Shown: piece after piece, positions 37,042 to 45,655 of the stretch
How the letters are laid out: each line of letters opens with the position of its first letter
Position numbering within the stretch: position 1 is the stretch's first letter
Origin: VXYL01 sp965200375
GTDB taxonomy: Bacteria > Pseudomonadota > Gammaproteobacteria > Pseudomonadales > Azotimanducaceae
NCBI GenBank assembly: GCA_965200375.1
Contig: OZ241353.1
Location: 682,001 to 746,000, forward strand
DNA: 64,000 bases
Reading direction: 5' to 3'
Translations under genes and position numbers: made by a program
The notes under the pieces: model-generated
What the model was told of the DNA's origin: nothing
Databases searched by the model: none
Seen by the model: only the letters and a program-made list of their open reading frames with translations

Positions 37042-38064
37042 CTACGAACCGCCAGCAGCGGCGATGGTGGCCGCCATGCCGGGCCATTCGTGCCAGATGT
37101 CGCACAGGGCTTCGGGGTAGACGCGCTTGTTCGCCGTTGGTCGGGCCTGGGGCGTCACGCGGAAGTAGGCCATCAGGCGCGGTTCCGCGCCTTCCACCCG
37201 GGTGGCGCTGTGGGGTGTGAGATGCAGGATCACGGCGGCGTCGCCGGGGGCGAGGCGGAGCAGCGTCGGCCGGGGCCAGAAGCGCCCGTCCGCCGTGGTC
37301 TCGCCGTCCGGCGCCAGGGCGGTGCGCACGGCGTCCGGGTAGTGGCGAAGGCCGGCGCCGTTGGGGGCGCTTTCGTCGAGGCGCGGCCAGTTCGGCCCGT
37401 CCGGTCCGAGAGGACCCCCGGCGGCGCGCTGGGCTTGGAAAAAGCGCTCCATCTCGTGGTGCGCGCCGGCCAGCACGCCGACGTTGCCGCTGCCTTCCTG
37501 GCGCTGGTCCGAGAGCGCCACCGCCACCAAGGCCGCGAAGTTGGCGACGTTGGCGCCGAGCTCCGGGAACGCCTTGCGGCAGCCGTTGCGCGACGGCTCC
37601 TGGTGCCAGGCAGCTAGCTGTTCGGCCGTCATGGCGCGGTCGACGTCCTGATGCACCCCGGTGGCGCCGTTCCACAAGCCGTCCAGGTGGCCGTGCCAGC
37701 CCCGAAACGGCGTATCGCAGTCGCGGTAGCCGGCCTCGTTTACGCGTTGGCTCGGTTCCGATGGCCAGCGGGTGGCGAGCTGGCAGCCCCGGGCGGCGTC
37801 CACGGGCCCCAACGCTTCCTGCACGATCGGCCGCAGCGCGGTGGCGTTGAACAGATCGAGGAACGCCGGCTCGCCGCCGCGGGCCCCGGCTCCTGCTCCG
37901 AACCCCATGAACAGCCGCCGGCGGGCGGCATGCACCAGGCTCGCCGGAACCGCGCCCGACACCACCACGAAGCCGTTGCGGTACAGGGCCAGCTTCTGCG
38001 CCTGGTCCAAGGCCGCTGCACTCGCCGGAGGGCCGCCGCCAGGCGCGGCCTCGTGAGCGGTCAC
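37042..38064 (-). CDS. phytanoyl-CoA dioxygenase-like protein
   Basis: A 340-aa protein with GTG start overlapping the stop of the cyclo-ligase gene (GTGA). RGWHGHLDGLWNG provides H126-x-D128, and ILHLTPHSATRVEG probably holds the distal His and an Arg for 2-oxoglutarate. Between them GNVGVLAGAHHEMERFF is characteristic of PhyH-like enzymes. It is the third PhyH-like gene in the window and not closely similar to the other two. Substrate unknown. Confidence 0.75.
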   Translation of the reverse strand: MTAHEAAPGGGPPASAAALDQAQKLALYRNGFVVVSGAVPASLVHAARRRLFMGFGAGAGARGGEPAFLDLFNATALRPIVQEALGPVDAARGCQLATRWPSEPSQRVNEAGYRDCDTPFRGWHGHLDGLWNGATGVHQDVDRAMTAEQLAAWHQEPSRNGCRKAFPELGANVANFAALVAVALSDQRQEGSGNVGVLAGAHHEMERFFQAQRAAGGPLGPDGPNWPRLDESAPNGAGLRHYPDAVRTALAPDGETTADGRFWPRPTLLRLAPGDAAVILHLTPHSATRVEGAEPRLMAYFRVTPQARPTANKRVYPEALCDIWHEWPGMAATIAAAGGS

Positions 38065-38630
38065 CGGGGTGCCGGCAGGTCCTGCCAGCCGCGCTCGGTG
38101 ACGACTGCGGCCAGGGGCACGTCGCGGTCGCTGGCCGGCAAGGCCGGGGCGCGTTGGCACTCGTGGGCGATGCCGATGCGCTGGGCCGCGGGGTGCGCCG
38201 CGAAGTAGCGGTCGTAGTAGCCGCCGCCGCGCCCCATCCGGTTGCCGTCGGCGTCGAAGGCGACCAGCGGCGCCAGCACCAGCGCCGGCGCGGCAGCTGC
38301 GGGTTCGGCTGGTTCGAGAATATCGAAGCGGTTGCGGCGCATGGGCTCGCACCGTCGATAGCGCGCGAAGCGCATGGCGCCGCGGTCGCCAACCACCGGC
38401 AGGGAGACGTCCACGCCAAGCCGCCAGCACGCCTCGACCAGCGGCGCGAGGTCCACTTCCCCGTCGCTGGCGGCATAGACGCCCACGCTCACCAGCGGGC
38501 GCAGACGTTCCGCCACCGCGCTAGCCACGGCTTGGGCGTGGGCCTGCTGCGCCGCGGCGGAGAGGCGCTGGCGAGCGCGCCGATAGCGGGTACGCAAGGT
38601 GCGCTTGGCCAAGTCTTGCGAGCATCCCAT
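38061..38630 (-). CDS. 5-formyltetrahydrofolate cyclo-ligase
   Basis: A 189-aa protein from ATG at 38630 (MGCSQDLAKRTLRTRYRRAR), a typical family start. The signature LAPLVAFDADGNRMG is followed by RGGGYYDRYF, the ATP/substrate site. It converts 5-formyl-THF to 5,10-methenyl-THF. In gammaproteobacteria a 6S RNA often sits directly upstream; none was recognised here. The frame open to 38792 has no support. Confidence 0.9.
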   Translation of the reverse strand: MGCSQDLAKRTLRTRYRRARQRLSAAAQQAHAQAVASAVAERLRPLVSVGVYAASDGEVDLAPLVEACWRLGVDVSLPVVGDRGAMRFARYRRCEPMRRNRFDILEPAEPAAAAPALVLAPLVAFDADGNRMGRGGGYYDRYFAAHPAAQRIGIAHECQRAPALPASDRDVPLAAVVTERGWQDLPAPR

Positions 38631-38714
38631 GCCGGTTCCAGATCCAATCCGCGGAAACCATAGCACGGGCGACTTGCCTAAGCCGCCGGACGGCCTGGGG
38701 TGTCTGTTTCCCCG

Positions 38715-38979
38715 ATGCAGTCCCGCCGTATTTACTGTACGCTTCCCGCGGACGTTCCTCGCCAAACGTGGGGGATCCCCGCTGCGTGGCACCCAGAGCG
38801 GCTCGACGAAGCGACCGCCAGTCTCAAGCGCGATGGCATCCGCCTGGCCGGCATCCCGGCGAACGAGGGACTGCCGGACATCGCGCCCGGTTGGCGGCGC
38901 CTACGGCAACGTCGTGAAGATCCGCGCCGCTGCGGACGCCGATGCGTTCCTGGCCGCCTTCGTGGATGTCGGCGTCTGA
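38715..38979 (+). pseudogene. probable decayed C-terminal end of a class III aminotransferase
   Basis: The last codons read GAYGNVVKIRAAADADAFLA and end AFVDVGV-stop, closely resembling the end of class III PLP aminotransferases (pattern G-P-Y-G-N-V-x-K-I-R). The preceding sequence from ATG 38715 (MQSRRIYCTL ... GLPDIAP) is in a different frame, with the shift near 38888. The stop lies one base before the next gene, a phosphotransferase; class III aminotransferases are known neighbours of, or fused to, such kinases. Probably a remnant of a lost partner. Confidence 0.45.
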
Positions 38980-38980
38980 G

Positions 38981-39997
38981 ATGGCCGCGGCCCAGTCGTA
39001 CCGGATCGAGGATGCCGTCTCGTTCGTTGTCCAGAGAGCGGCGGCGGACACTGCGCTCCAAGCCTGGTCCATCGCCGCAGCCAGGCTCGAGCGAGTGTCG
39101 GCCGGCAAGAACATCGTCTTTCGCGTGGACGCTAAGGACGGCAGACGCTACGCCCTGCGGCTGCACCGGCCCGGCTACAACAGCTTGCCGGCGCTTCGGG
39201 GCGAGCAGATGTGGGTCCGCGCCCTCGTTGCTGCCGGCATTGACGCCCCGGTGGCGTTATCTACGCGATCCGGGGCCGGCCACTCCCAAGTGGAGGTGGC
39301 TGGCGAACAATGCCACGCCAGCCTGGAGCGGTGGGTGGACGGGACTGCCTTGGACGCGACCGACGGCGAGGACCTTGGCGCGGGCTTCGCCAAGCTCGGC
39401 GCGGTCATGGCCAACATCCACAGTCACGCTGCCGCTTGGCGACTGCCCCGCTGTTTCGTTCGCCATGCCATCGACGCCGACGGTCTCATGGGCGAGCGGC
39501 CGCTGTTGGGTCGGTTCTGGGTGTCGCCGTATCTCGCTGCGGACCAAGCCCGCCTCTGCGACGCGCTCCGTCGTCGACTCCATGGCCTCTTGGCCGAACT
39601 GCCGAAGCGGGCGTCCGACTACAGCTTGATCCATGCGGACCTGCACCCCGGCAACGTGGTGGCAACCGGCGAGCGCATGCATGTCATCGACTTTCACGAC
39701 GCCGGCTTCGGCTGGCACTGCTACGACTTTGCGGTGGCCTTGTCCACCTACCAGTCGCACCACGATTTCGCCCGCCTGCGCGACGCCCTGTTCGCAGGCT
39801 ACCGGCGCTGCCGGGGTCTGCCGCCCGATGCCGCAACGCTGCTGCCGATGTTCCAGCTGGTGCGCAACTTGGCGCTGATCGGCTGGCTTGCAGCGCACCC
39901 GGCACTCGATCCGGAAATACGGCAAAGAGAGACCGCCACTTGGATGTCGCTCGTAGAGGCGCGCGCCGAACGGGTGTGCCGCCTGCTCGGCATCTGA
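38981..39997 (+). CDS. APH/choline-kinase-like phosphotransferase
   Basis: A 338-aa protein from ATG at 38981 (MAAAQSYRIEDAV). N-terminal KNIVFRVDAKDGRRYALRLH is the ATP lobe; YSLIHADLHPGNVV is the catalytic HxDxxxxN loop and HVIDFHDAGFGWHCYDFA the metal-binding motif. It phosphorylates a small hydroxylated molecule such as an amino alcohol or aminoglycoside; the substrate cannot be read from sequence. The aminotransferase remnant directly upstream suggests amine metabolism. Confidence 0.85.
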   Translation: MAAAQSYRIEDAVSFVVQRAAADTALQAWSIAAARLERVSAGKNIVFRVDAKDGRRYALRLHRPGYNSLPALRGEQMWVRALVAAGIDAPVALSTRSGAGHSQVEVAGEQCHASLERWVDGTALDATDGEDLGAGFAKLGAVMANIHSHAAAWRLPRCFVRHAIDADGLMGERPLLGRFWVSPYLAADQARLCDALRRRLHGLLAELPKRASDYSLIHADLHPGNVVATGERMHVIDFHDAGFGWHCYDFAVALSTYQSHHDFARLRDALFAGYRRCRGLPPDAATLLPMFQLVRNLALIGWLAAHPALDPEIRQRETATWMSLVEARAERVCRLLGI

Positions 39998-40122
39998 TCT
40001 GCTGTGCGCGGATGCCCCCAGCGTGTCTATACGTCGGCGCTTGGAGTTTATGTGCGCCTGTCTGTGGTTGGATGACGTACAGACATCGACGATCAGCCTG
40101 ACCTGCAGCCCCGGCCGCAAGC

Positions 40123-41532
40123 CTACACGGTGCCTTCAAGGGGCGGTTCCGGCGGCGTGGCGCCGAAGCCGGTCAGTTCTTCCACTGCCTTGGCGGCCCG
40201 CAGCAGGAACAGATCCGCCCGCAGCGGCGCCACAAGCTGGGCGCCGATGGGCAGACCGTCGTGGAAGCCCGCCGGCAGCGAGAGTGCCGGGCAGGTGGTC
40301 ACGGTTATCCAGCTGCAGCTCTCCATCCACTCGATGTAGGTGGCCATCTTTCGACCTTCGATCTCCCGCACCCAGTCCACGTCGACGCCGAACGGCAACA
40401 CCTGCGTCGTGGGTCCGATCAACAGATCCACGTCGCCGAAGAACTCGCCTACGCGGGCCACCAGAGCCGTGCGCGCCGGCTGCACCCAGTCGTAGTCCGC
40501 GACGGCGAGCGCCTCGCCCGCTTGGAGGTTCCAGACGATGGTGCCCTTCAGGGACGCGCGCTCGGCGGCGGTCATGGCGCCGAACCGGCGCCGGAAGCCG
40601 GTGGCGCGCAGAATGTGGAAGATGCGCCGTGCGTCCGTCAGGTCCGGCGCCGCATCCACCACCGTCGCACCGGCGGCGGCAAGCCGCGGCCGCAACGCCG
40701 CCACCGCCTCGCGCACCGGGGCTGCCACCGGCAAGCCGCCGAAATCCTCGGTGACGGCGATGCGGAGCCCTGCCAGGGCCAACGGCGCCAAGGGGTAGAA
40801 CGACGCGCCCGGTTCCGGCAGACAGTTCGGCACCCGGGGGTCCGGCCCCGCCAGGACGGAAAACAGCAGCGCCACGTCGTCCACGGTGCGGGCCATCGGG
40901 CCGGCGGTGGACAGATCCGCCCACGGGTCGCCGGCCAGGCTCGGCACCCGTCCAGGCGACGGGCGGAACCCCACCACGTTGCAGAACGCCGCCGGGTTGC
41001 GCAGGGAGCCGCCGGTGTCGCTGCCGTCCGCCAGCGGCAGCATCCGTGCCGCCAGCGCCACGGCCGCCCCGCCGCTGCTGCCGCCGCAGGTCCTGGCGAG
41101 GTCGTAGGGGTTGCGGGTGGCGCCGAATACGCGATTGAAGGTCTGGGACCCGGCCCCGAACTCCGGGGTGTTGGTCTTGCCCACGGTCACGGCGCCAGCG
41201 GCGCGCATGCGTTCGACGATCAGCGCATCCTCGGCTGGCACATGGCCCGCGAACAGCGGCGAACCGTAGGTGGTGCGAATGCCGCGGGTGGGCACCAGGT
41301 CCTTGTGCGCCAGCGGCAGACCCGCCAGGGGGCCGTGGCCGGCGGGGTCCGCATCAAGGACCTCGGCCTGGCGGCGCGCCAGCTCGTAGGTCTTGGTGAC
41401 GATGGCGTTGAGGGGGCCGTTGACCGCCTCGATGCGCTGCAGGTGGGCGTCCAGCGCTTCGCGGCAGCTGACCTCCCGGGCCGCGATCAAGCGCCGCAGC
41501 GCCACGGCGCCTTGGCGCCAAAGCTCGCTCAC
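40123..41532 (-). CDS. amidase signature family enzyme
   Basis: A 469-aa protein with GTG start at 41532 (VSELWRQGAVALRRLI). The Ser-Ser-Lys triad is visible: Lys in LPLAHKDLV, Ser in RTCGGSSGGAAVALAA and the second Ser in ADGSDTGGSLRNPA. GFRPSPGRVP and STAGPMARTVDD are family hallmarks. It hydrolyses amide bonds; substrate unknown. No clear ribosome site precedes the GTG. It is last in a run of minus-strand genes. Confidence 0.9.
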   Translation of the reverse strand: MSELWRQGAVALRRLIAAREVSCREALDAHLQRIEAVNGPLNAIVTKTYELARRQAEVLDADPAGHGPLAGLPLAHKDLVPTRGIRTTYGSPLFAGHVPAEDALIVERMRAAGAVTVGKTNTPEFGAGSQTFNRVFGATRNPYDLARTCGGSSGGAAVALAARMLPLADGSDTGGSLRNPAAFCNVVGFRPSPGRVPSLAGDPWADLSTAGPMARTVDDVALLFSVLAGPDPRVPNCLPEPGASFYPLAPLALAGLRIAVTEDFGGLPVAAPVREAVAALRPRLAAAGATVVDAAPDLTDARRIFHILRATGFRRRFGAMTAAERASLKGTIVWNLQAGEALAVADYDWVQPARTALVARVGEFFGDVDLLIGPTTQVLPFGVDVDWVREIEGRKMATYIEWMESCSWITVTTCPALSLPAGFHDGLPIGAQLVAPLRADLFLLRAAKAVEELTGFGATPPEPPLEGTV

Positions 41533-41602
41533 TTGGACTGCATGCGCCCGTCGGCGCGAGGGCGGCCCCGCCGCACGGGCTCGCCTCGAGGGCTTGCCCG
41601 CG

Positions 41603-42253
41603 TCAGTCTTTCGCCTGCCAGCCGTTCCAGTGGGTGATTTCCGAAACCGGCGGCCTTGCCGCTGGCTTGAAGTCGGTGCCTATCGTGTAGGCCACCGGCA
41701 GCAGCGCGGTCTGCACGACGTCCGGCGGCAGATCGAGAACGGCGGCGGATTCCTGCTCGAAGCCGAGGTGCAGGGTGGTCAGACAGGAGCCGAGCCCCCG
41801 CGCTCGCAGTGCCAGCTGGAAGCTCCACACGGCCGGATAGATCGAGGCGTAGTAGCCGCCGAGCGCCACCACGCTTGCCGCGGCGCCCGGGCGCCCTTGC
41901 AAGCAAGGCACCACATGCACCGGCACCTCGTGGAGGTGTTCCATCAGGTACAGGGCGGAGCTGAACACCCGGGCCGTCTGGGCGTTGCCGGCCGCCTCCG
42001 CGCGGGCGCCGGCGCCTGGCAGATACTGCTCCGCGGCGCGCCGGTAGAGGGCCGCCAGGGCTTGCCGCTTGTCGGCATCGTCCACCACCACCCAGCGCCA
42101 GTTCTGGCTGTTGGAGCCGGTGGGGGCCTGCACCGCGAGCTGCAAACACTCGTCGATGACCGCGCGGGGCACCGGGCGCGTCAGATCCAGTCGTTTGCGC
42201 ACGGCGCGAGTGGTGGCAAGCAGGGCGTCGCACGCTGCTACGTCAAGGGGCAT
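41603..42253 (-). CDS. nitroreductase-family flavoprotein
   Basis: A 216-aa protein from ATG at 42253 (MPLDVAACDALL) with AAGGAGA upstream. The N-terminal TTRAVRKRLDLTRPV and QAPTGSNSQNWRWVVVDD are the FMN-binding signatures of the nitroreductase fold, and the later ALRARGLGSCLTTLHLG supports the call. It is probably an NAD(P)H-dependent FMN oxidoreductase. It sits 39 bp downstream of the rhamnosyltransferase-like gene on the same strand. Confidence 0.87.
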   Translation of the reverse strand: MPLDVAACDALLATTRAVRKRLDLTRPVPRAVIDECLQLAVQAPTGSNSQNWRWVVVDDADKRQALAALYRRAAEQYLPGAGARAEAAGNAQTARVFSSALYLMEHLHEVPVHVVPCLQGRPGAAASVVALGGYYASIYPAVWSFQLALRARGLGSCLTTLHLGFEQESAAVLDLPPDVVQTALLPVAYTIGTDFKPAARPPVSEITHWNGWQAKD

Positions 42254-42292
42254 GGCTTCTCCTTCCTTTCTCACCTTCCTTCCCCATCTTCC

Positions 42293-43456
42293 TCATCCTT
42301 TCTCAAGGCGCGGCGGCGGCGAAGCCGCGAGTCGTCGTTCCTTCGCTGGCCAAGTGGCGTCGCCAACCGCCGGGGCGGCTGCCGCATTGCCGGCCGCCAG
42401 CCGTCGCCAGGCTCGGCGCATGGCGGCCCGGCGAGCGCCCTTCTTGCCGTGCAGCGCGAGCTCGATGCGGCGCACGGCTCTGGCGGCCACGCGGAAGTGC
42501 CGTGCGTGGCGGTCCACCGCCTCCCAGTCGATGGCGGCATCGGGGAACGCCCCAGCACCCGCCACGCGCTGCCACGTCGCGTCGAATAGAACCGGCCGGC
42601 GCGGCTGCAGATTGGCGCCGTGGTTGCTCATCACCGCTGCGCCAGCGTCGCTTGCGTCGAAGAAGGCTTCCTCCCTGTTGGGAATGCGTGGCACCCCGGC
42701 GTCCCGCGCCGCCTTCAGGAAGCGCTCGCGGTAGATCGCCGCGTTGGCCATCGGCGCCGGCACGCCGAAGTCGAAGTAGGTCTGCGCCAGGGTGGGTTTC
42801 ATGCCGAGAACGCTGAAGTTGAAAGCGGGATAGCGGCAGAGCAGAGAGAAGCCCGGCGAGGCGATGGTCACATGGAACCCGCCGTCCTGAAGCAGCCGCA
42901 CGGGTCCGCCGGCGGCTCGCCAAGGCGATGCCCATCCCCGCGGCGCGTCCCTCGAGAACGCCATGTGCCACTGCATCGTGTTCCTGGAAGCCAGCAACTT
43001 GAACGGCGGCGGCGGCGTCAAGCCGGCCGCATGGCGTTGCAGCGTCTCGATATAGCGCCGCGGCAGTGCATCGTCGTCGTCGCAGAGCGTGGTGAGCACG
43101 TAGTCCGGCGCTTGCGCCCGGAACAGGCGTTCGAGCCAGTCCAGCGCCTCGACGCGGTCCGGAGCGCGAGCGCGGTATTCGTGGATGAACACCCGCTCGC
43201 GCCCCTCGGCCAGCTCGGCAAGCCGCCGCTTGTCCGCCGCCGGCAGGTTGGCGTCCGTCACCAGCACCCAAGTGAAGTTCTGGTTCGTCTGCGCGAACAG
43301 GGCCGGCCGGCAGATCATCTCCAACAGCCGCAGCCGCAGCGCCACGTTGCGCCGCCGCAACGGGTTGGTCGCGCCGAACCAGGGGCCGTCCAAGTGCGCC
43401 AGCCACTCGCGGTCGCGGATGCAGAACCGGGTGATGACGAAGTGCGCGAGCTTCAA
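42293..43456 (-). CDS. putative rhamnosyltransferase-like protein
   Basis: A protein of about 387 aa. The N-terminal region HFVITRFCIRDREWL, LRLLEMICRPALFAQT, NFTWVLVTDAN and TTLCDDDDALPRRYIE matches the putative rhamnosyl transferase family, with the acidic DDDD likely binding metal and nucleotide sugar. No ATG precedes the domain; TTG at 43456 (LKLAHFVITRF), 16 bases after the upstream stop, is the best start but lacks a ribosome site. The acceptor is unknown. Confidence 0.72.
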   Translation of the reverse strand: MKLAHFVITRFCIRDREWLAHLDGPWFGATNPLRRRNVALRLRLLEMICRPALFAQTNQNFTWVLVTDANLPAADKRRLAELAEGRERVFIHEYRARAPDRVEALDWLERLFRAQAPDYVLTTLCDDDDALPRRYIETLQRHAAGLTPPPPFKLLASRNTMQWHMAFSRDAPRGWASPWRAAGGPVRLLQDGGFHVTIASPGFSLLCRYPAFNFSVLGMKPTLAQTYFDFGVPAPMANAAIYRERFLKAARDAGVPRIPNREEAFFDASDAGAAVMSNHGANLQPRRPVLFDATWQRVAGAGAFPDAAIDWEAVDRHARHFRVAARAVRRIELALHGKKGARRAAMRRAWRRLAAGNAAAAPAVGDATWPAKERRLAASPPPRLEKG

Positions 43457-43472
43457 CGCGGGCGTCGGACCG

Positions 43473-44678
43473 CTAGCCGGGCATCGAAGCCGTGTCGTCC
43501 AGCACCGGCACTTCCGCCGCGCTCGGCTCGGCCGCCGGCTGCCGGTTCTCGTTCCAGGCCGCTGGGCGCTCGCTGCGCCCCTCGATGGCCCAGCTGGGAA
43601 CATCGGCGGCCCATTCCAGCCGATACTTGGTGTTGGGCAGAAAGGCCACTCCGTCGCCGGGATGCAGCGGCAGGCGGGCTGAGGGCCCGAGCGTCAGAAC
43701 GGCCTCTCCCGTCAACGGCACGAGGAAGGATGCGCCACCCTTCTTCGGCGTCTCCCCCGACAGCGCCGGCAGCGGGCCCCGGCAAGCCGCCGTCGGCGAG
43801 TTGCTCACCGGAATGATGCGCTGGGCCAGCGCCAAGCATGCTGCCAGCGCGTCGGGCATGGCCTCGTGCCGGTGCGGGAGGTCCGCAGCGGCCAGCAGCC
43901 GGCAGGTGCGGGGCGGCAGCAAGCCACGCCACAGCACCACGGGGGCCAGGTAGTGCAGCAGCAGGGCCGCCGCCCTGGTGCCAGCGAACGGATTGCGCCA
44001 GTGGGTTCGCTGCCGGCCGTCCATCACCAGCATCGAGCCCGGCTTGCTCGGAAACTGCCACAAGCGTCCGTCCAGTCGCTCCAGGTACAGGGGCCACTGG
44101 GGGGCGCCTTCGAGAAGCAGCGGAAGACCGACGGTGATGTCCAGCGTCGGCCGGTCCCGATGGGCACCCTGGATGGAGCCGTTGCCAGAGTGCCACATGA
44201 ACGAGTTCACGAACGAGCAGAACGGACGGTGCAGCAACGCGCCAACACGTCCCGCCAGCGTCGGTCCAAGGAGCTTGCCCCAAGCCGGGTTGTAGAAGCC
44301 GAGATCCCACTGGCCGCGAGTCTTTGGCGAGGGGTCGGGCCGGGAGTGCGGCCCAGGCGCGTCCGCCGCGCCGCGAAGGAAAGCAGCGGAGATGCCGAGC
44401 TGCTCCACGCGGCCAGCCACAGGAAGCACGGGCGGGGCGCCCCGCGGCGGCGCCGAAGCGTCCCCGGCTGGCGGTCGCGCCGCCGTTGCGGCCGGCTGCG
44501 CCGCGGGTTCGGCGGGCCTCGCCTTCGCCAAGGCGGCGGCGTTCAGGGCATCTTGCCGTCCAGCCCCAGCCGAATGGCTGCGGGCAGTGCGGCCCTCCTT
44601 GAATCGGAGTGCGCGTCTGCTGTACGCGCCCATCTGTTCGACATCGGCCATCCGGCGGCGCCACGGACGGCACACCAT
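43473..44678 (-). CDS. 2OG-Fe(II) oxygenase-like protein with cupin-like tail
   Basis: Up to 401 aa; starts at 44678, 44651 (MADVEQMGAY) or 44633 are possible, none with an ideal ribosome site. Residues about 30-90 are Ala/Pro-rich. The middle has SFMWHSGNGSIQGAHRDRPTL (an H-x-D pair) and GSMLVMDGRQRTHWRNPF, compatible with a 2-oxoglutarate oxygenase. The C-terminal SFLVPLTGEAVLTLG and LHPGDGVAFLP look cupin-like. It begins immediately after the MBL-fold gene. Function unknown. Confidence 0.6.
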   Translation of the reverse strand: MVCRPWRRRMADVEQMGAYSRRALRFKEGRTARSHSAGAGRQDALNAAALAKARPAEPAAQPAATAARPPAGDASAPPRGAPPVLPVAGRVEQLGISAAFLRGAADAPGPHSRPDPSPKTRGQWDLGFYNPAWGKLLGPTLAGRVGALLHRPFCSFVNSFMWHSGNGSIQGAHRDRPTLDITVGLPLLLEGAPQWPLYLERLDGRLWQFPSKPGSMLVMDGRQRTHWRNPFAGTRAAALLLHYLAPVVLWRGLLPPRTCRLLAAADLPHRHEAMPDALAACLALAQRIIPVSNSPTAACRGPLPALSGETPKKGGASFLVPLTGEAVLTLGPSARLPLHPGDGVAFLPNTKYRLEWAADVPSWAIEGRSERPAAWNENRQPAAEPSAAEVPVLDDTASMPG

Positions 44679-44682
44679 ACCT

Positions 44683-45621
44683 TCACAGGCCCCAACATTC
44701 CAACTCCGCGGCCAGGATCAGGTGCCCGTCGTAGTGGGCCTCGATGGCGGCGCGGCTGGCGCTCTCGCGGCCCCGGGTGCGCCAGGCCCGATGGCCGAGC
44801 ACCACCATGCGCGCCTCGGCGCGGCTGGCGATGCGGCCGATCTGCGAGGGACGCGCGTAGTAGTCGCGCAGGTCGCCGCGGACGTCCTCCTGCACGGCGT
44901 GGTCCACCACCAGCGCATCCGCGTTCTCGGCGAAGCCGGCGACCACGTCGTTGCGGTTGCTGAAGCCGCTCGCGAACACCAGCGTCTTGCCGCCTGCGAC
45001 CACCCGCCAGGCCAATGCCGGCATGCCGCCGTGATGCACCGCCACCGCAGACAGCCGAATGTGCTCCGTGCCGTAGCCCGCCCAGCGCCGCCGCCCGGCC
45101 GCGGGCACGTCGCGCACCGCCAGCACGAAGCCGCCTGGAGAGCGCGCGCCCTGGGCGCCCAGGTAGGCGGCCAGGTAGGGGTACAGGCCGCCGGTGCCGA
45201 TCAAGCCCTCGGCGAACGCAGTGGTGGCGACGGTGCCGTCCGCGGGACCTAGCACCGGCAGCAGCCGGGTGCGGCCGGCATCCTCGGCGCCTTCGAGCAG
45301 GCTGGCGAAGTCCGCCGTGGTGCTGGCGCGGAGCTTGGTGAAGACGATGGCGTCCAGGTCCGCGAAGTCCGCCTTCGCCTCGCCGAAGCGCAATGCCGTG
45401 CCGCTGCCGGCATCCACCAGCAGCCGGGCATGGCCGTCGAGCCACACCAGGTAGCTGGCGACGGCGCGGTCGTCGCCGATTTCGACGCCGCCGGAGCCGA
45501 GAATCTGCAGCCACACGCCGTCGTCGCCGCAGAAGCCGATGTAGCGGGCCTCGGCGCTGCCGGCCGCTGCGGCCAACGCCACGGCGAACAGGCAGGACAG
45601 CTGTGCCGAGGCGCGGCGCAT
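44683..45621 (-). CDS. MBL-fold protein lacking its metal-binding motif
   Basis: A 312-aa protein from ATG at 45621 (MRRASAQLSCLFAVA) with a cleavable signal peptide ending near AEARYIG. The fold is of the metallo-beta-lactamase/RNase Z type (LLVDAGSGTALRFGE). At residues 95-105, where relatives have T-H-x-H-x-D-H, it reads TKLRASTTADF, so all four metal ligands are replaced. Later SAVAVHHGGMPALAWRV and VVLGHRAWR keep the fold pattern. It is therefore probably a non-catalytic or repurposed secreted protein. It lies downstream of nadE. Confidence 0.75.
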   Translation of the reverse strand: MRRASAQLSCLFAVALAAAAGSAEARYIGFCGDDGVWLQILGSGGVEIGDDRAVASYLVWLDGHARLLVDAGSGTALRFGEAKADFADLDAIVFTKLRASTTADFASLLEGAEDAGRTRLLPVLGPADGTVATTAFAEGLIGTGGLYPYLAAYLGAQGARSPGGFVLAVRDVPAAGRRRWAGYGTEHIRLSAVAVHHGGMPALAWRVVAGGKTLVFASGFSNRNDVVAGFAENADALVVDHAVQEDVRGDLRDYYARPSQIGRIASRAEARMVVLGHRAWRTRGRESASRAAIEAHYDGHLILAAELECWGL

Positions 45622-45655
45622 CACGCAGTCCCGCGCAACGGCTTTGGAGGCTGCG

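Noticed and set aside
38640..38900. 6S RNA upstream of the 5-formyl-THF cyclo-ligase gene, a common gammaproteobacterial arrangement
   Set aside because: No extended hairpin with the conserved open-bubble sequence could be seen on the minus strand.
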